From contig NW_006921540.1 in the NCBI RefSeq assembly GCF_000340215.1, forward strand, positions 3,549,402 through 3,613,401: 64,000 bases of DNA, given 5' to 3'. Of the stretch, positions 36,883 to 49,046 are shown in pieces (the stretch's first letter is position 1; every line of letters starts with the position of its first letter). Source of the stretch: Pseudocercospora fijiensis CIRAD86. Its lineage: Eukaryota > Ascomycota > Dothideomycetes > Mycosphaerellales > Mycosphaerellaceae. The notes below the pieces were generated by a model. It was not told the DNA's origin, searched no databases, and was given only the letters and a program-made list of their open reading frames with translations. The translations under genes were made by a program, and so were the position numbers.

Positions 36883-39800
36883 ATAAGCTCTAGCTCTAGC
36901 GAAAACGAGCATTACGAATTAGCGGAATCTTCGGAATCTAATAACCCGCTGGACCCTATTAACGAAGAAATTAGGCGACGCCTAGTTATTATAAGCGCCG
37001 TCGACCTAGGGGCTATCGAGCCTTCTACGCCTAAGGCTCTCTATAATATTGTTATAAAGATAATTTAAGGGCAAACTAACCTTCTCTATTAGAACAGGCG
37101 TCGCCCGCTAGAGCTAGGTAGCGGTAGAAACCCTTTGTTCGAAGGGTAGAACGCTACGGCGTACGTAGAACGCTTTAAGGACAACTTAGCCGAGTATAGA
37201 CTCGAAGAGGAGTCGGACTAGTATAAGGTCCGGTCCCTTACGAGGACTACTATTACTAAGCTTTACCGAACCCTTAGAACCCTAGTTAGTTACCTAGAAA
37301 AGGACGATAAGTCTAATACTAACTAGGAGGTCTTTAAGTAGGCCTTTATAAGGGAGTATCGGGATCGCGATAGCTATCGTATTAAAGGCAGTCGTACGTA
37401 GCTTAAGAACCTCTATATAGAGAGGCGCACCGAAGATAACGACCTAAAGGAGTATGTCCGCGAGTTTGTTAAGTTAGCGGACGGCATTAACTAGTAGGAC
37501 CTCGAGAACTCTTAAAGAACGAGGCTACTCCTTAAAGGGTTGCTATAGTCTACGGCTAAGCGTATCTTCCGTCGCTATAAGCTTAGCGAAGCTAATCCCG
37601 AGACCTTTAGGAAGTATAAAGAGGTCCTAGAGGCTATTAAGGACGATATTAATAGCTCCGCCGATACGAAGAAGTTCATTTACGGCGAGGACCGGAATAA
37701 CCTAGCTTAGGTAAAGAGTAACGCCTCGGGAAGTAGAGGACCTAAGTTCCTTCCTAAGTCGTAGAGCGGTCCTAAGACCGTAACTCCTACTATTACTAAG
37801 CACTCTTAGGTCGTTACGGACTTAGCTAAATCCCTAGCCTAGCTTAACCTTAATACGAAAGTATTATAGCGAGTTAGGGAGGTTATTAATGCTAGTATAC
37901 TAAAGGATATACTACCGGTCTACTAGGTTTCCGATCCTAACTACCCTAAGGCCCCTTTAGTTAACGTCTACGCTATATAGAAGATCTGTTCTAACTTAGA
38001 TAGCAAGTACTAGATATACGGCGGTTTTAAATATGTTTAATTAGACTACCCTATCTAGAAAGAGCTTCTTAAGAGGAAGCTCGTTATATAAGTAAATAGT
38101 CGGTTCTACTATACCGATACCGGCGACAAGATTAACTTCGAGTAGGATCGTAGAGCTCCGAAGCTGCCTTAACTTAGGAGTCTTCTAGAGAAGAAGTATA
38201 GTAGTAAGATCGAGTTTAAGGATACTAGGAATAGTACCCTCGCCGCTATTACTAAACGAGAAACTTAGAAGGTTAGGGTAAAACAGGTTAAGGAGCGGAG
38301 CAGTAACGGTACTACTAAGCCTATTAAAGTCAACTTTGTGTCTTAGGACCTAGACGCAGTTACTAATGTTTACGCGGTTACTAAGAACAGTATAGATATC
38401 TACGCTGCTACAAGGTCCTAAACCTAGTCCTAGGGTAAGGGTAAGAGCCCGTAGAACCCTACCCGCCTTAGTACGGTAGCCCCTACTAGGATACTTAAGA
38501 AGCAGGCAGCTAATAAGGCTAAGAAATAGCGAGAGTTAGTCGCTAAGACTAAGACACTCTAGATAGCTAAAGACCGTATAGCCCGAGCTAGTATAGCTAC
38601 TCCGGAGGTCCTAGAGACTCTAGATATCGATATAGAGGATAATACTACCGACCTTAGTAGTACCCTAGGCCTAGCTAACCCGCCGGCCTATAAACGAAAG
38701 TTAGCCGACCTAAAGAGCTTTCGCTTTAATAGGTATATAAAGAAGTATAGTGCCGGGCCTACTAACTCTTACGATATAAAGGCAAATGCTCTCTTCTAGG
38801 CTTTATAGTTCCTAGACCTTAAGTCTAACGTGTCTATAGGAGAGCTTCTAGTATACGGTTTGCCTACTAACCTGTTCTAGAGCCGGATTCCTAACGATGC
38901 TACCTTTATAAAAGACCTTATAGCCCTCCGACGTAAATAGGGGCGAGAGGACTATATCGACGTCTCTTCCCTATAGTTCCTTCCTAAATTTTTAGGGGCC
39001 TAAGAGTTAGCAGAAGGCGAATCGGTAACCTACGAGAGCTAGGAGACTATCGATAATACTAACGAAGAGGGGATTAAGGAGATAGGCCGAGGGGATAACG
39101 ATAATACCGACCCTGCTTTAGTTTTAGTTTCTATTAAGGCTATCCGATTTACTAGCTAATAAATCGGTCGAGTAGGACCTCCTCGACCTAAAGAACTTTA
39201 CTCTATCCCTAATAATATAGACCTTTCCGTAGTTACCCGTTCCTTCGCCGTCGTTCCCGCTATCTATATTTAAGTTACTATCGGAAGCTATAGTTAGTAG
39301 TTGCTAGTAATGCTTAATAATAGTTTAGAGTTACTTATTATAAGTAAGCGCTAGGCTAAACAGCTCCGACTGCTAATAAATAGAGATATTTCCCTTAGTA
39401 TATAGGGAGTAAATAGGGAGGTTGCGCTAGTAGGTGCCTACTACAATATTATAGTAGACGCTTTCGGTATATGCTTTTCCTTTACCTTCTAGATTGCCGC
39501 TAACCCGAATACGCTAATTATTCTAGGTCGTCTATAGTCTCGTATAACCTAGGGTATCTAGCGCAACTGCGACGATAGCTCCTAGGAAGGAACTATCGCT
39601 AACTAGAAGGGTAACCGAGTCGTATTTACTAGTTATATCGGAAATACTAGCTACAAGTCCTACGAGGATATCCTTACTGCTTCTAAGCGCTCTTCGGGAA
39701 ACGCTATAGCGCGGTTGTAAGACCGGCAATCTGCGCTATAAGTTAGTATAGCTTAAATAGGTTATATCTAGAGGTACGCTGCTCCGTACGTTAAGGCAAG

Positions 39801-39890
39801 TTTCTAGGCTCTATACTAAGGAGGCGAATGCTCGAAGCGATAGCGAGTATAATAACCCGGCAACGACAACCTAGTATACGAATCTCGGTA
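36883..39890 (+). pseudogene. LG3 gag-protease
   Basis: The start is ATA at 36,883 (ATG after RIP), encoding SSSSSENEH. About 1,000 codons in one frame. Capsid-like block with YRTLRTLVSYLEKDDKSNTN around 37,265-37,325 and DLKEYVREFVKLADGI around 37,440-37,490. VNSRFYYTDTGDKINFE follows near 38,095. A basic segment with KAKK lies near 38,520. The protease domain (39,290-39,520) has MLNNSLELLIISKR and LIILGR; LG2 shows N-D-S-S at the active site, so the ancestral triad was probably D-D-G followed by S. The 3' end is approximate. It ends before palindrome b, and pol is in the -1 phase relative to it. Confidence 0.82.
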
Positions 39891-39970
39891 ATAATGCTAT
39901 CGCAATTATCGCCGCTAGAAGCGGATCTACCCGAGCCCGAATCCGAACTAACTAATTAGAGCGCCGATCG

Positions 39971-39993
39971 AATAATACCCCGGGGGTATTATT
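39971..39993. repeat. CCCCGGGG palindrome, LG3 site b (gag-protease/pol junction)
   Basis: Arms AATAATACCCC and GGGGTATTATT around one G. CTAACTAATTAGAG lies about 20 bases upstream. Confidence 0.85.
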
Positions 39994-41527
39994 AGGAATC
40001 TAACGTTTTCGCCGGAATTATAAATTAGGATTACTAGCTATATACCTACCGACTTAAGGAGACTTCTAATAAAGTTTACGCGCTATTCTATTGCGCTAAT
40101 CTCCGGGCCTAACGTTAAAGAGAGAGGGCTCGGGTATTACGAGCGGTTAGTATATATACCCTATATAAGAGGGTAGCTAATAAGATTAAGCCTGTAAAGG
40201 GCAGCGTATATATAACCGACGGGTCTAATCCTAGCGGAAATCCTAACTAGCGATAAAAGTGCCTTAACCGCGAAGCGATGTTAATACCTAGGGATAGTCT
40301 ATACGACTAGAGGTATATTACTAAAAAGTTCTCCGCTATTCCTAGGGGATCGAGGCTAACGCCGGAGAGACTAGCGAATATTAAACCTAGTATCGAGCTT
40401 TCGGATCTTAAACTAGATTTACTATACGAGCTTCTATATAACCGCGAAGCCGTATTAGTATATAACTTTACGTATCTAGGTAGGATTAACCCGGAGGTTG
40501 CCCCTCTATAGAGGATCCGAACGATCGAGTATAAGCCTTAGGCTTACCTAGGGTTTAAGCTAAACCTAAGCCTAAGAGGTATAGTTAAGGACATAATACG
40601 GCAGCGTATAAAGGCTAGTACCTTAGAGCCTTCCTATGCCTCGTATCGCAATCTATACTTCCTAGTTTAGAAGAAGACAGCTCCTAGGGAGCTAAAGAAG
40701 TATCGGCTAATTAACGCTACTTAGAAGTTTAACGCAGTTACGATTAGAGATACTAATCTTCCTCCGGAGACTAATAGGTTCTTAGAAGCCTTTGCTAACT
40801 ATATAATAGCCTCGCTAGTTAATATGTTCTCGGGCTACGACTAGATACCTCTCTACTCTAATAGTAGAGACCTAACTAGTTTCGAAACGCCTCTTAGACT
40901 ATACCGACAAACTACCCTTCCCTAAGGGGCGACTAACTTAGTAGCCTAGTTCGTGCGTATTATAAACTAAGTCCTCGCGGCTTACATTTCTTATACTACG
41001 ATGCCTTTCCTCGACGATATCGGCATTAAAGGGCCTAAAACTAGGTATAATAACGAAGAAGTAGAGCCTAGCATTCGGAGGTTCTTTCTTAAACATATCT
41101 AGAACCTCGATAGTATCCTCTACGACTTAGAGCGGGCTAACTTAATAGTATATAGGGAAAAGCTTTAGCTCCTATGTAAGCGTATAAACATTGTCGGGTT
41201 TGTTACTAATAAGAACGGCCGCTATCCTAACAATATACGGGTCCTAAAGATTATGTCCTAGCTAGACCCTACCTATTAGAAAGATGTCCGGATCTAGCTT
41301 AGAGTAGTCTCCTACTTCCGTATCTAGGTCGAAAACTTTGCGTTAGTATATAAGCCTCTATACGCCTTACTTAAGAAGGATACAGAGTTTAAATAGATCC
41401 CCGTTTACTAAGCCGCTAAGGATAAGGTTACTAAGGCACTTATTAGCGCGCCTACGCTTACCTCTATTAACTACTCGGAAGGCGTAGGTCTACTAATTGT
41501 TACTATCGACTCGAGCGGGGAAGGCTA

Positions 41528-42522
41528 CGTTACGAAAACTTCTTTTCCGATCGCGACGATCCTATCGATCCTAGCGATCGCGAGCGATCCCGAGCGATCC
41601 CGAGCGATCCCGAGCGATCCTAAGCTATCCTAGAACGATAAATAGGTAACTTATAAAAGTTAGACTTTTGCCTAATACTACACTCAAAATAGAACATTTT
41701 TGTTATATATTACTAAGCCGTAAACCTTCTAGATAAAAAGATATAAAGGAAAGAAAATCGCTTTTCTAGACATTTTGCTTCTAATTTATCTTTTTTTCTA
41801 GTAGGTTTATAGCTTAGTAATATAGTAAAAAGGTACTCTATTTTTAGTATATTATTTTAAAAAAATATAAAATTTATAGTTTTTCTACGAAACTAAAGCT
41901 AGGGAACAGAAATAAGCAATATAGTATTTTAGCTTTTCTAAGTTATACTTTACTATTTTTAGAAATTTAAAAAATAGAACTTAAAGTTCTACCTACTAAT
42001 AAGAGTATTATAAATTTTAAAGTCTTAATACCTAGTAATTATCCTAGAATCTAGAAAAGAATCTCGAGTGTTTCGAGTGTACTTTTTTTCAAAGTTCTGC
42101 TTATTAAGCGTCGGCTTTTAAAAGAAACCTTAACGAAATATCGGCTGCATTTAACGAAACCTTAACGAAAAAAATTTATTTATAAAAAAAACCTGCGAAA
42201 CCGCTAAATTTGACCTATATTAGTACGCAATACCCCGAAATACCTCCTCGTAGTAGTAGTATACGGAGTAGTAGCAGTCGGGCTCTAACTTGCCCCGCGT
42301 CCTTTGCGTTCCTTGCCCTCGAATTTCGGGACGGGCCGTCCCGAAATTCGCGATCGCGAGGATCCTGTCGGACAGGATCGCGAGTAGTCGGAATTTCTAG
42401 ATCGCGGCGATCCTATTAGACAAGATCTTTAACGTGCGATCCTAAGGATCCTAAGGATCCTAAGGATCCTAAGCGATCCTGTCGACAGGATCGTCGCGAT
42501 CGGTAAAAAAGTTTTCGTAACG
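41528..42522. mobile_element. 995-bp non-autonomous inverted-repeat DNA transposon (MITE-like), TA target
   Basis: Ends CGTTACGAAAACTT and AAGTTTTCGTAACG. Beyond that the pairing runs through CCGATCGCGACGATCCT with two mismatches, giving terminal repeats of about 36 bp. TA flanks it on both sides (41,526-41,527 and 42,523-42,524). LG2 (at about 51,276) has the same place without the insert. No transposase frame is visible, so it needs a Tc1/mariner-type enzyme from elsewhere (inferred from the TA target). Subterminal repeats: CGAGCGATCC at the left, CTAAGGATC at the right. CA and TG are more frequent than around it, so it probably arrived after most RIP. Confidence 0.9.
42320..42350. repeat. 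31-bp perfect palindrome inside the DNA transposon
   Basis: Arms CGAATTTCGGGACGG and CCGTCCCGAAATTCG around a single G. GATCCTGTC, G, GACAGGATC follows at 42,361-42,379, and an 18-bp palindrome GATCCTGTCGACAGGATC lies at 42,475-42,492. Confidence 0.9.
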
Positions 42523-44970
42523 TACGGCGAGATACTAATATAGTATAATCGTAAGGAGCCCTCCTTACGTTACCCTATCCGGTACGAGTCCGGTCTATAG
42601 AAACCTATCGAGGCCCGATATAATACTAGTAAGCGAGAGTGCCTTAGTGTCTATAAGGCTCTTAAGAAGTTCCGACCTTAGCTCTTTAGAGTATTCTTTC
42701 GCCTAGAAGTCGACGCTTAGACGCTAGTCTATTAACTTAACTGTATAGCCTCCGACCTGCCTAACTCTACGATAGCTCGGTAGGTTGCTTAGATCTATTT
42801 GTTTAATTTCGACGTCTTCTATATTCCTAGTAAGAAGCATACTAGACCGGATAGCCTTTCTAGAAGGCCTACTATAGAAGAAGATATCGCCGAGATAATA
42901 GAAGAAGAGGATATCGACGCGGTTATTAACTGTACCTTCTTTACTGCCTTCTATATTAACGCTATACCGGTAATTACTAGGTCTACTACCGACGACTAAC
43001 CTAGTAACTAGCCTAACGAAGACCCTACTGCTAATAGCGAGGACTAGGACGATACTAAGGCAGGCGAACTAGGTAGGAATAATATCCTTAATAGGGTCTA
43101 CTCCGACGACTCCTATAATATCGCCTACTTCCTTACCTATACGAAGAGAGCTCCTAGTCTATTAAAGAGTTAATACTGTCGTATTATTCGCTATTCTCGG
43201 AGGTTCCTTATTAAGGATCGCATCCTTTAGCGATAGGCTATAGTTAATGTACCGCTCTAGCGTATTATTAACGATCTAGCAGCCCGATAAGAAATCCTTC
43301 GTTCTGTTTACGATAAGCTCGGCTACCGGGCGGCGGAGGGCACCTTCGATGTCCTTCGTCGTCGCTACTAGTAGGACGGCGTATAGGCTAATGTCTCCTG
43401 CTACTATAAGAGCTATCCTAAGTGTAACTTTAGGAACAGCTACTAACGTCTAAGAGAGCTACGTATCCCTACTACCTAGTTAGTTAGGGAGCGGTAGTAT
43501 AGCGATAGGGTCTATCTTAGCCGTAATAATAGCCTATATATTATTCGAGAGGGTCTTTCTCGATAGCCGGAGGCTTATTATTTCTATAAGGGCTACGGTA
43601 CTATTAATGCCCGTAATATAGCTACCTTCCGATTTAAGGATCTGTTTTGCCGCTAGGGAACACCTTACGAGGTTATCTTAAACAACGCTACGAACAATAT
43701 AGCTAAGGAGGTTTAAGCGCTACTTATTTCGTATAGGGCGAAGAACGTTCGCATCTCCCTATACTATCTCTAGTCGAATGCTATTATTAAGCGCGGCTAT
43801 CGGTCGTTAATTAATGCCCTATCTAAGATAACTAATAGTAGCGATAGATTAGTTCCTATTTCTACCCGCGTCCTAGCCCTTCTCTAGGCGGACCGAACTA
43901 CTATTATCGATACGACTAGACTTATACTAGCGGAACTTATAATTAGGAGGGACGCCGTTCTTCCTATTAAATTGTCCTATCGTACGTACGGCGTTTACGA
44001 TTAGGGGTCTATTCGTACTAGGGTAGATCTTCTTACCCTACGGGCTAAGGCTCTTAAGGATATAACTACGACTTCTTAAGAGGGTCTTACTCGATAACGT
44101 CGGCTTCGGGAAGAGGCTAAGCAGTATTTTAATAACTATAATACTGTTGATTAGGAACCTCTAAAGGTTAGCGATATAGTCCTTCTATACCGGTCCGAAC
44201 TAGAGTATAGTTACTCCTATAAGCTAGCCTTTAAGTAGAAGGGTCCTTATAGAGTAAAGGAGGTCCTTTACTCGGGTTCCGTATACCTTCTTTAGGAGCT
44301 AGATAGTGCTACCTTAAAGTACACTTACCCTCGGGCTAATCTAAAGAAGATCGTTAAATTACGAGAACCTACCCGCCCTCCGCCGACCGAGGAGGAAGTT
44401 AGTGCCTCTATAGACCCTCTACCGTCCTTAGATACCTATCGGGAGGAGGATCCTACCGCTATTATAGATCCTATTCTGCCTAAGAACTATACCTATCCCT
44501 AGATTCGTCTTAGTAAGCTATTAGGAATAACTTAAGAACAAAGGGAGGGTTATATACGGATTAACTATATATAGAGCGTTTCCGATGTTGATTCCGATTC
44601 TAATAGTAAACTAGACTTCTAGCTATCTAACTCTAACTCCGAGGAACCTAACTAGTCTAGCGATAAAGACCGCCCGGAATTATAGCTAGACGACCCCGAG
44701 ACTAAATAATCGTATGTCCTTTCCTGCCTCTACTACGTTGCTTTCCTTGCCTCTATTAACTATTCTCCGCGCTATTAATATAGAGCGCTGCCCTTTAGCT
44801 TTAGTCCTAACTGCCTATTCCTACGGATATTAATGCTCTTAGTTATTACCCTCCTTTGCTTTTACCTTGTCTATTGTTTTGCTCTTTTGTCTTTTGCCCT
44901 CGATTAATATTGCTATAGCTTTACTCCTTTTGTGTTTCCTTAGAAAGAACTATACGAGGTATAACTTCCG

Positions 44971-44993
44971 AATAATACCCCGGGGGTAGCATT
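44971..44993. repeat. CCCCGGGG palindrome, LG3 site c (after pol)
   Basis: Core arms AATAATACCCC and GGGGTAGCATT. Pairing extends with TTCCG on the left and CGGAA on the right. LG1 and LG2 have TTCCT and AGGAA here, a paired change. Confidence 0.88.
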
Positions 44994-45401
44994 CGGAAAC
45001 TAGCCGAACCTAACCTCCCGCCCTTCTAGGACTACTTCCCTCGAGTTTCCTAGTCTCTAGTAACCGCCCTTAGATAGCAACGATAATAAGATACTCCGCT
45101 AGAGAGGATTGTTCCTACCCTAATTAGTATTAGCTACGTAGGACACTAAGAAAGGGAGGATCCCTCTCCCTTCCTAGCTCTTAGATAGACGTAGTAACCT
45201 AGGCCTATAGCCTCTAAGAATAGGGACCTTAGGCCGCTAAGCTTAGTATCTAGAAGAAAGAAGAACGCACGGGCTACGTTTATATACCTACTGCTATAAA
45301 AGGTAATGCTATATCTATAACGATAGTACTATAGGCTAATATAAGCTACGCTAGGCCTAGGCGATTTGCTCCTAGTTGCCGAGCATCTCTAGAGAAAAGC
45401 T

Positions 45402-45424
45402 AATACTACCCCGGGGATATTATT
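45402..45424. repeat. CCCCGGGG palindrome, LG3 site d (before ORF3)
   Basis: Reads AATACTACCCC then GGGGATATTATT; the arms are slightly uneven. It lies 425 bases before the ORF3 start. Confidence 0.8.
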
Positions 45425-45849
45425 AGTCCCGCTAGCCTTACTACTATAGATTACTACTAGGTACTCGAACTAACTAGTTACATTTCGAGTGCGCGGGAAT
45501 CTACGAAAGCTAGAGGTTAATAAAGGCGCGTAGTCGCTACTAGCAATTAGCTAGATCGATTGTTAAACTTTAGCCGCCCTACTAATAAAGGAGTCTCGTA
45601 TATAGCTTTACTTTTTAGGGTCTATATATAGTCGTTATCCGTTTGCTTTACCGGAATATACGGACTACGCTACCTTCGCACCCTATTTAAGGCGAGCTTT
45701 CTAAGCTCTTTCTTCTACTTAAATACTAACTAACTTACTACCGCCTACCCTCTCCCTTTTCTTCTATCTAAACCCTTTAATTATTATTAATAAGCTACGA
45801 ACGTTTTTGCAAACTCGTTACTAACTCTTTTCTACTCCGGTCGACTAAG

Positions 45850-48579
45850 ATATCTTCCGGCGCCCTAAATCCGCTAGGCGCTAGTAGCAGTAGCAACCTA
45901 CTAGCCCTAAACCTAGGCGTACTAGTCCCGATCGAAGCCCCCTCCGATAGCGCCTTAGTCGCTACAACTAGCCTCGAGTACTGTTTCTAGATCGTTACCG
46001 CTATCGACGATCCCTAAAAGAAGATTAAGACCGCTCGTACCTTACTACGTATTATCGATCGAAACATTAAGAAGGCTACTATCTTAGTATCGTACGGTAT
46101 AAACAACTTGCGCTAGGACATTAGTAAGCGCATCTTTAAGCGAGACGTTCTTTAGGATATAGAGCTTTATTAAGCCTTTCCTATCGTCTATAGCCTCGAG
46201 ACGGCGGGTACTACGATTCGTATACGCTTTACGAACCTTAATTAAGCCTTCGAGTAGTAGGGAGGTCCGAGTAGTTTCCTAAAGAGCCTTATTAACTTCG
46301 CCTACGATAGATAAGAGCGTACTAAGTAGGTTACGTCGTTCGTTAACAAGTATCCGGTCCGTCGCGAGGGAGTAGAGTACCTTTCCCGTACTATAATCTA
46401 TCGAGTCTCTACTACTAGTAAGAAGTACGGCAAGTAATTAGTTAACTTAACCTTCGCACTTAACGACTTTACGATAGCCTACTAGAAGCGGTATAAGGAC
46501 GCTATTACTAAGGTGGATCTTAACGCCTAGTCTACTAAAGATCTACTATAAGAGAAGGGCTATCGTATTAATAGTATAGGCTTTATTGTTAAGGGTTAAG
46601 AGGCTCCTATTATAGATATTCTCGAACGTAAGGTCCTTCGCCTTAAGACAGAAGCCGATACGGCTACTAGTCTAGCGCTCGCTATAGAGATATAGATATA
46701 AGATCGCCGCTCGACCCGTAACTATAAAGTCCCTTAAGAAGTTTAAGATAAGCGCGCTAAGGCAGAAGCAGCGCGTTAGAAGGCGTTGTAGGCTCGCTAG
46801 GCATTCTAGAAGGCCGCTAAGAAGTCTACTACACCTTCTAGTACTAACTATAGTAACTCGGATATTAATATGCTAGATGCGCTACTAGAAGACAGTATTT
46901 CCTCCGAAGGTTCCTTTAGTAAGCGTAGGTATAGAGGCCTCTCGCCGATACTATTAACTAAGAACATCTATAGTTCCTATAAGGGTAACTCTGTCGTATA
47001 TCTTATTACCGAGATCGATATAGTTTATAAGGCCGATATAGGTAAAGTATCTATCGCCCTATCTATCTATTAGTAGTACGACGACCTTAGCAAGCTAGGC
47101 GAAGATCCGTTTACTATATATACTAGCTATATTAAGAAGGCCGCTAAGGCGTATAGTCTCTATACTAGTGCTAAGACGAGTATCCTTATTAGCCGCCTAT
47201 TAAAGATTAGACGTAATGTCGCTAATTAAGATGCCTTCGCTGCCCTTAAGGCTAATTAGGCCTATGCTAACTAGTTTCCTAGACGTCCTGTTACCGCCCC
47301 GATATCTCTAGGACTCTACGCGTTCAACCCTACTAGTACTATTACTCGCGCCCTTACGCTAACGGATCGCTAGAGCAAGTTCGTTACCGGCATCCTTAGC
47401 TAAGGCACCTCCTTCGACCGCTTTCGCTAGACTAGTAATACTATCTTCCCTTAAGTCTTTAGTTAGTTATAAGAGCCTCGTAGAGTATATCTTCCTTTCC
47501 TTATCGATCTAATATAGGAGGAGTTTAAAATATACCTTTAGTATATACGTACAATGCCTAAGTCTAAGTAAGAAGGCCGCAATGCCTTTTAAACTTATAG
47601 TATAAGCAACTAAATCGTCCGCTAGTACCCTGCCCTATAGCTCTTAGCTGTCGCCCTTCGACCTAATTACGTATACGAGCTTATCTCCGTCCCTAAGCCT
47701 ACTAAGTTCTTTAAGGTTAGCGGTACTTATAAAAACTGTCCTTCTAAGGAGTCTGCTCGTCTCGGACAAGATATAGTTAAGCTCGTAGCTAGCGAGGGTG
47801 CTAGTTACCTACGTATTAAGGTCTGCCTTATATCTAAGGATAAGACTAGCTACTCTACTATTATCGAAGGCATACATTAGCCCGAGGTCTTTACGAACTA
47901 GGTTAAGAAGCTTAAGGCTCGTAGCCTAGTCCTACTAAGCAAGATCGGCAAGCTTACTAATAAGCACCTTACCGACGACGACCTCGACTATATATTCGAT
48001 AGTTAGCCTAATAGTAAGGGGCGTAAAGCGGAGTGGATCCTTAACCCTCTAAAGGAGTACGAGGTCTCTATTTAGATACTATACCTGCTATATAGTAATC
48101 TAAAGACTAAGAGCAACCGTATATTAATTAACCTAGGCTACTCTCGCGTTATTAACGGCACTAAGGTTAAGGGCTACGAGAACTTAATAGTCTCTTAGGT
48201 TGCTAAAGCGCACCGCAATCTAACCGCCCTCCTAGCCTCTAACTCCTTCGTACTATTCGCTTTCCCTACGGCTATCTTAGTCGAAGGCCTCGGCTGCATC
48301 TCCGACGCCCTAGTTAGTAGGATTCCTTAGTTAAGTTACGTTGTTTAGAACGAAGTTAAACAGATCCTCTAGCTTAATAACGAAGGACTTAAGGAATATC
48401 TATACGATTAGGAGAATACTACGACGGAAAAGGCTGCTAACCTCCTCGTTAATTAAGCTCTCTATAAGGGATAGTACTTCGGTACTAACAGCTTTAACGT
48501 ATACGGAGGAGATTTCGAGAGCCGACTAGTAGATAAGGTTATTGCTAGTAAGGATTACGGCGCGTTAAAGCAATAGTAA
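45850..48579 (+). pseudogene. LG3 ORF3, 909 codons plus stop, unrecognised protein
   Basis: The start is ATA at 45,850 (ATG after RIP; LG1 and LG2 keep ATG), the stop TAA at 48,577-48,579. The length, 2,730 bp, equals LG2 exactly. Readable pieces: SSGALNPLGASSSS, LVPIEAPSDSALVATTSLEY, the conserved SISSEGSFS near 46,898 and SSYKGNSVVYLITEIDIV near 46,975. Then come ELISVPKPTKFFKVSG-like and SKIGKLTNKHLTDDDLDYI segments (about 47,685 and 47,940), and VLFAFPTAILVEGLGCI near 48,250. A Lys/Arg/Ala-rich segment near 46,750-46,830 may form a coiled coil. No protein family recognised and no envelope-like features. Three colinear copies make it a genuine part of the element. Confidence 0.82.
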
Positions 48580-48634
48580 GTCTATATAGTGTTGCTTAGG
48601 AAGTTGTTTTTATATAATTATAGTATCTAGGATA

Positions 48635-48657
48635 AATGCTACCCCGGGGGTATTATT
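48635..48657. repeat. CCCCGGGG palindrome, LG3 site e (after ORF3)
   Basis: Arms AATGCTACCCC and GGGGTATTATT, 55 bases past the ORF3 stop. Confidence 0.85.
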
Positions 48658-48749
48658 GCGGAGTTCTAAAAATGGCCTTAGCTAAGAGCGCTAAGGATGC
48701 ATATATGTTTGTTTTAAGCGCGCAATATAAAGCGTGTCTAGTTAGATAC

Positions 48750-48764
48750 GAAGAAAGGGAGGGA
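48750..48764 (+). promoter_or_regulatory. LG3 polypurine tract
   Basis: GAAGAAAGGGAGGGA, immediately before the 3' LTR. Confidence 0.8.
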
Positions 48765-49042
48765 TATTAGCTAGTAACCGGCCCTATACCTATAGGCTAG
48801 TTTTAAGCCTATATAAGAGGCCTCCTTCTATAGAGTAGACAGATTATTAACCTCGTATAGCACATTGTTTATATTACACTTCTATAATGCCTATATTGTA
48901 GGGCTCTAGTTATTAGCCTAAGCGACAGTCTCGTTATCCTATCTGCTAAACATAGCTACCTATATTGCTATAGGTTATGTTACCCTCGGTAGCCTATACT
49001 ATTGCTACAAGTAGTAGTAGTAGTATTGGTTTTCGTCCTTTA
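48765..49042 (+). repeat. LG3 3' LTR
   Basis: 278 bp, same length as the LG3 5' LTR, followed by ATAG. Confidence 0.94.
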
Positions 49043-49046
49043 ATAG

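Larger units (their letters stand above)
39994..44709 (+). pseudogene. LG3 pol: RT, RNase H, integrase, interrupted by a DNA transposon
   Basis: Readable from YKRVANKIKPVKGSVYI (about 40,165) to TAA at 44,707-44,709. RT: SYRNLYFLV, KKYRLINAT (40,690-40,720), VNMFSGYD, and the catalytic box MPFLDDIGIKGP (41,001-41,036). The 995-bp element at 41,528 falls between RT and RNase H and shifts the frame by one. RNase H end: FNFDVFYIPSKKHTRPDS, LSRRP (42,800-42,875). Integrase: zinc finger GYRAAEGTFDVLRRRYY (43,320-43,370), core near 43,500-43,830. The second catalytic Asp is now Asn (VILNNAT; LG2 keeps IILDNAT) and the Glu is now Lys, both G-to-A changes. Confidence 0.92.
44710..45849 (+). other. 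LG3 spacer between pol and ORF3
   Basis: 1.14 kb, no credible gene, two CCCCGGGG palindromes (44,971 and 45,402). The equivalent in LG2 has a 63-codon frame at 53,527 that is not conserved in LG3. Confidence 0.7.
35784..49042 (+). mobile_element. LG3: full-length three-ORF Ty3/gypsy element, inserted in LG2
   Basis: 13,259 bp including a 995-bp DNA transposon and its TA, so 12.26 kb of own sequence. LTRs of 278 bp. ATAG flanks both sides (35,780-35,783 and 49,043-49,046). LG2 resumes after it with sequence homologous to LG3 39,290 onward, so nothing of LG2 was lost. It is the most complete copy for reading the element's order: LTR, leader, gag-protease, pol, spacer, ORF3, polypurine tract, LTR. 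Confidence 0.95.

Noticed and set aside
42210..42419. 69-codon ORF inside the DNA transposon
   Set aside because: It runs through the palindromes and shows no transposase motif. Its Ser/Arg-rich content follows from the repeats.
45850..48579. ORF3 as an env gene
   Set aside because: No signal peptide, transmembrane span or furin-like site is visible in any of the three copies.
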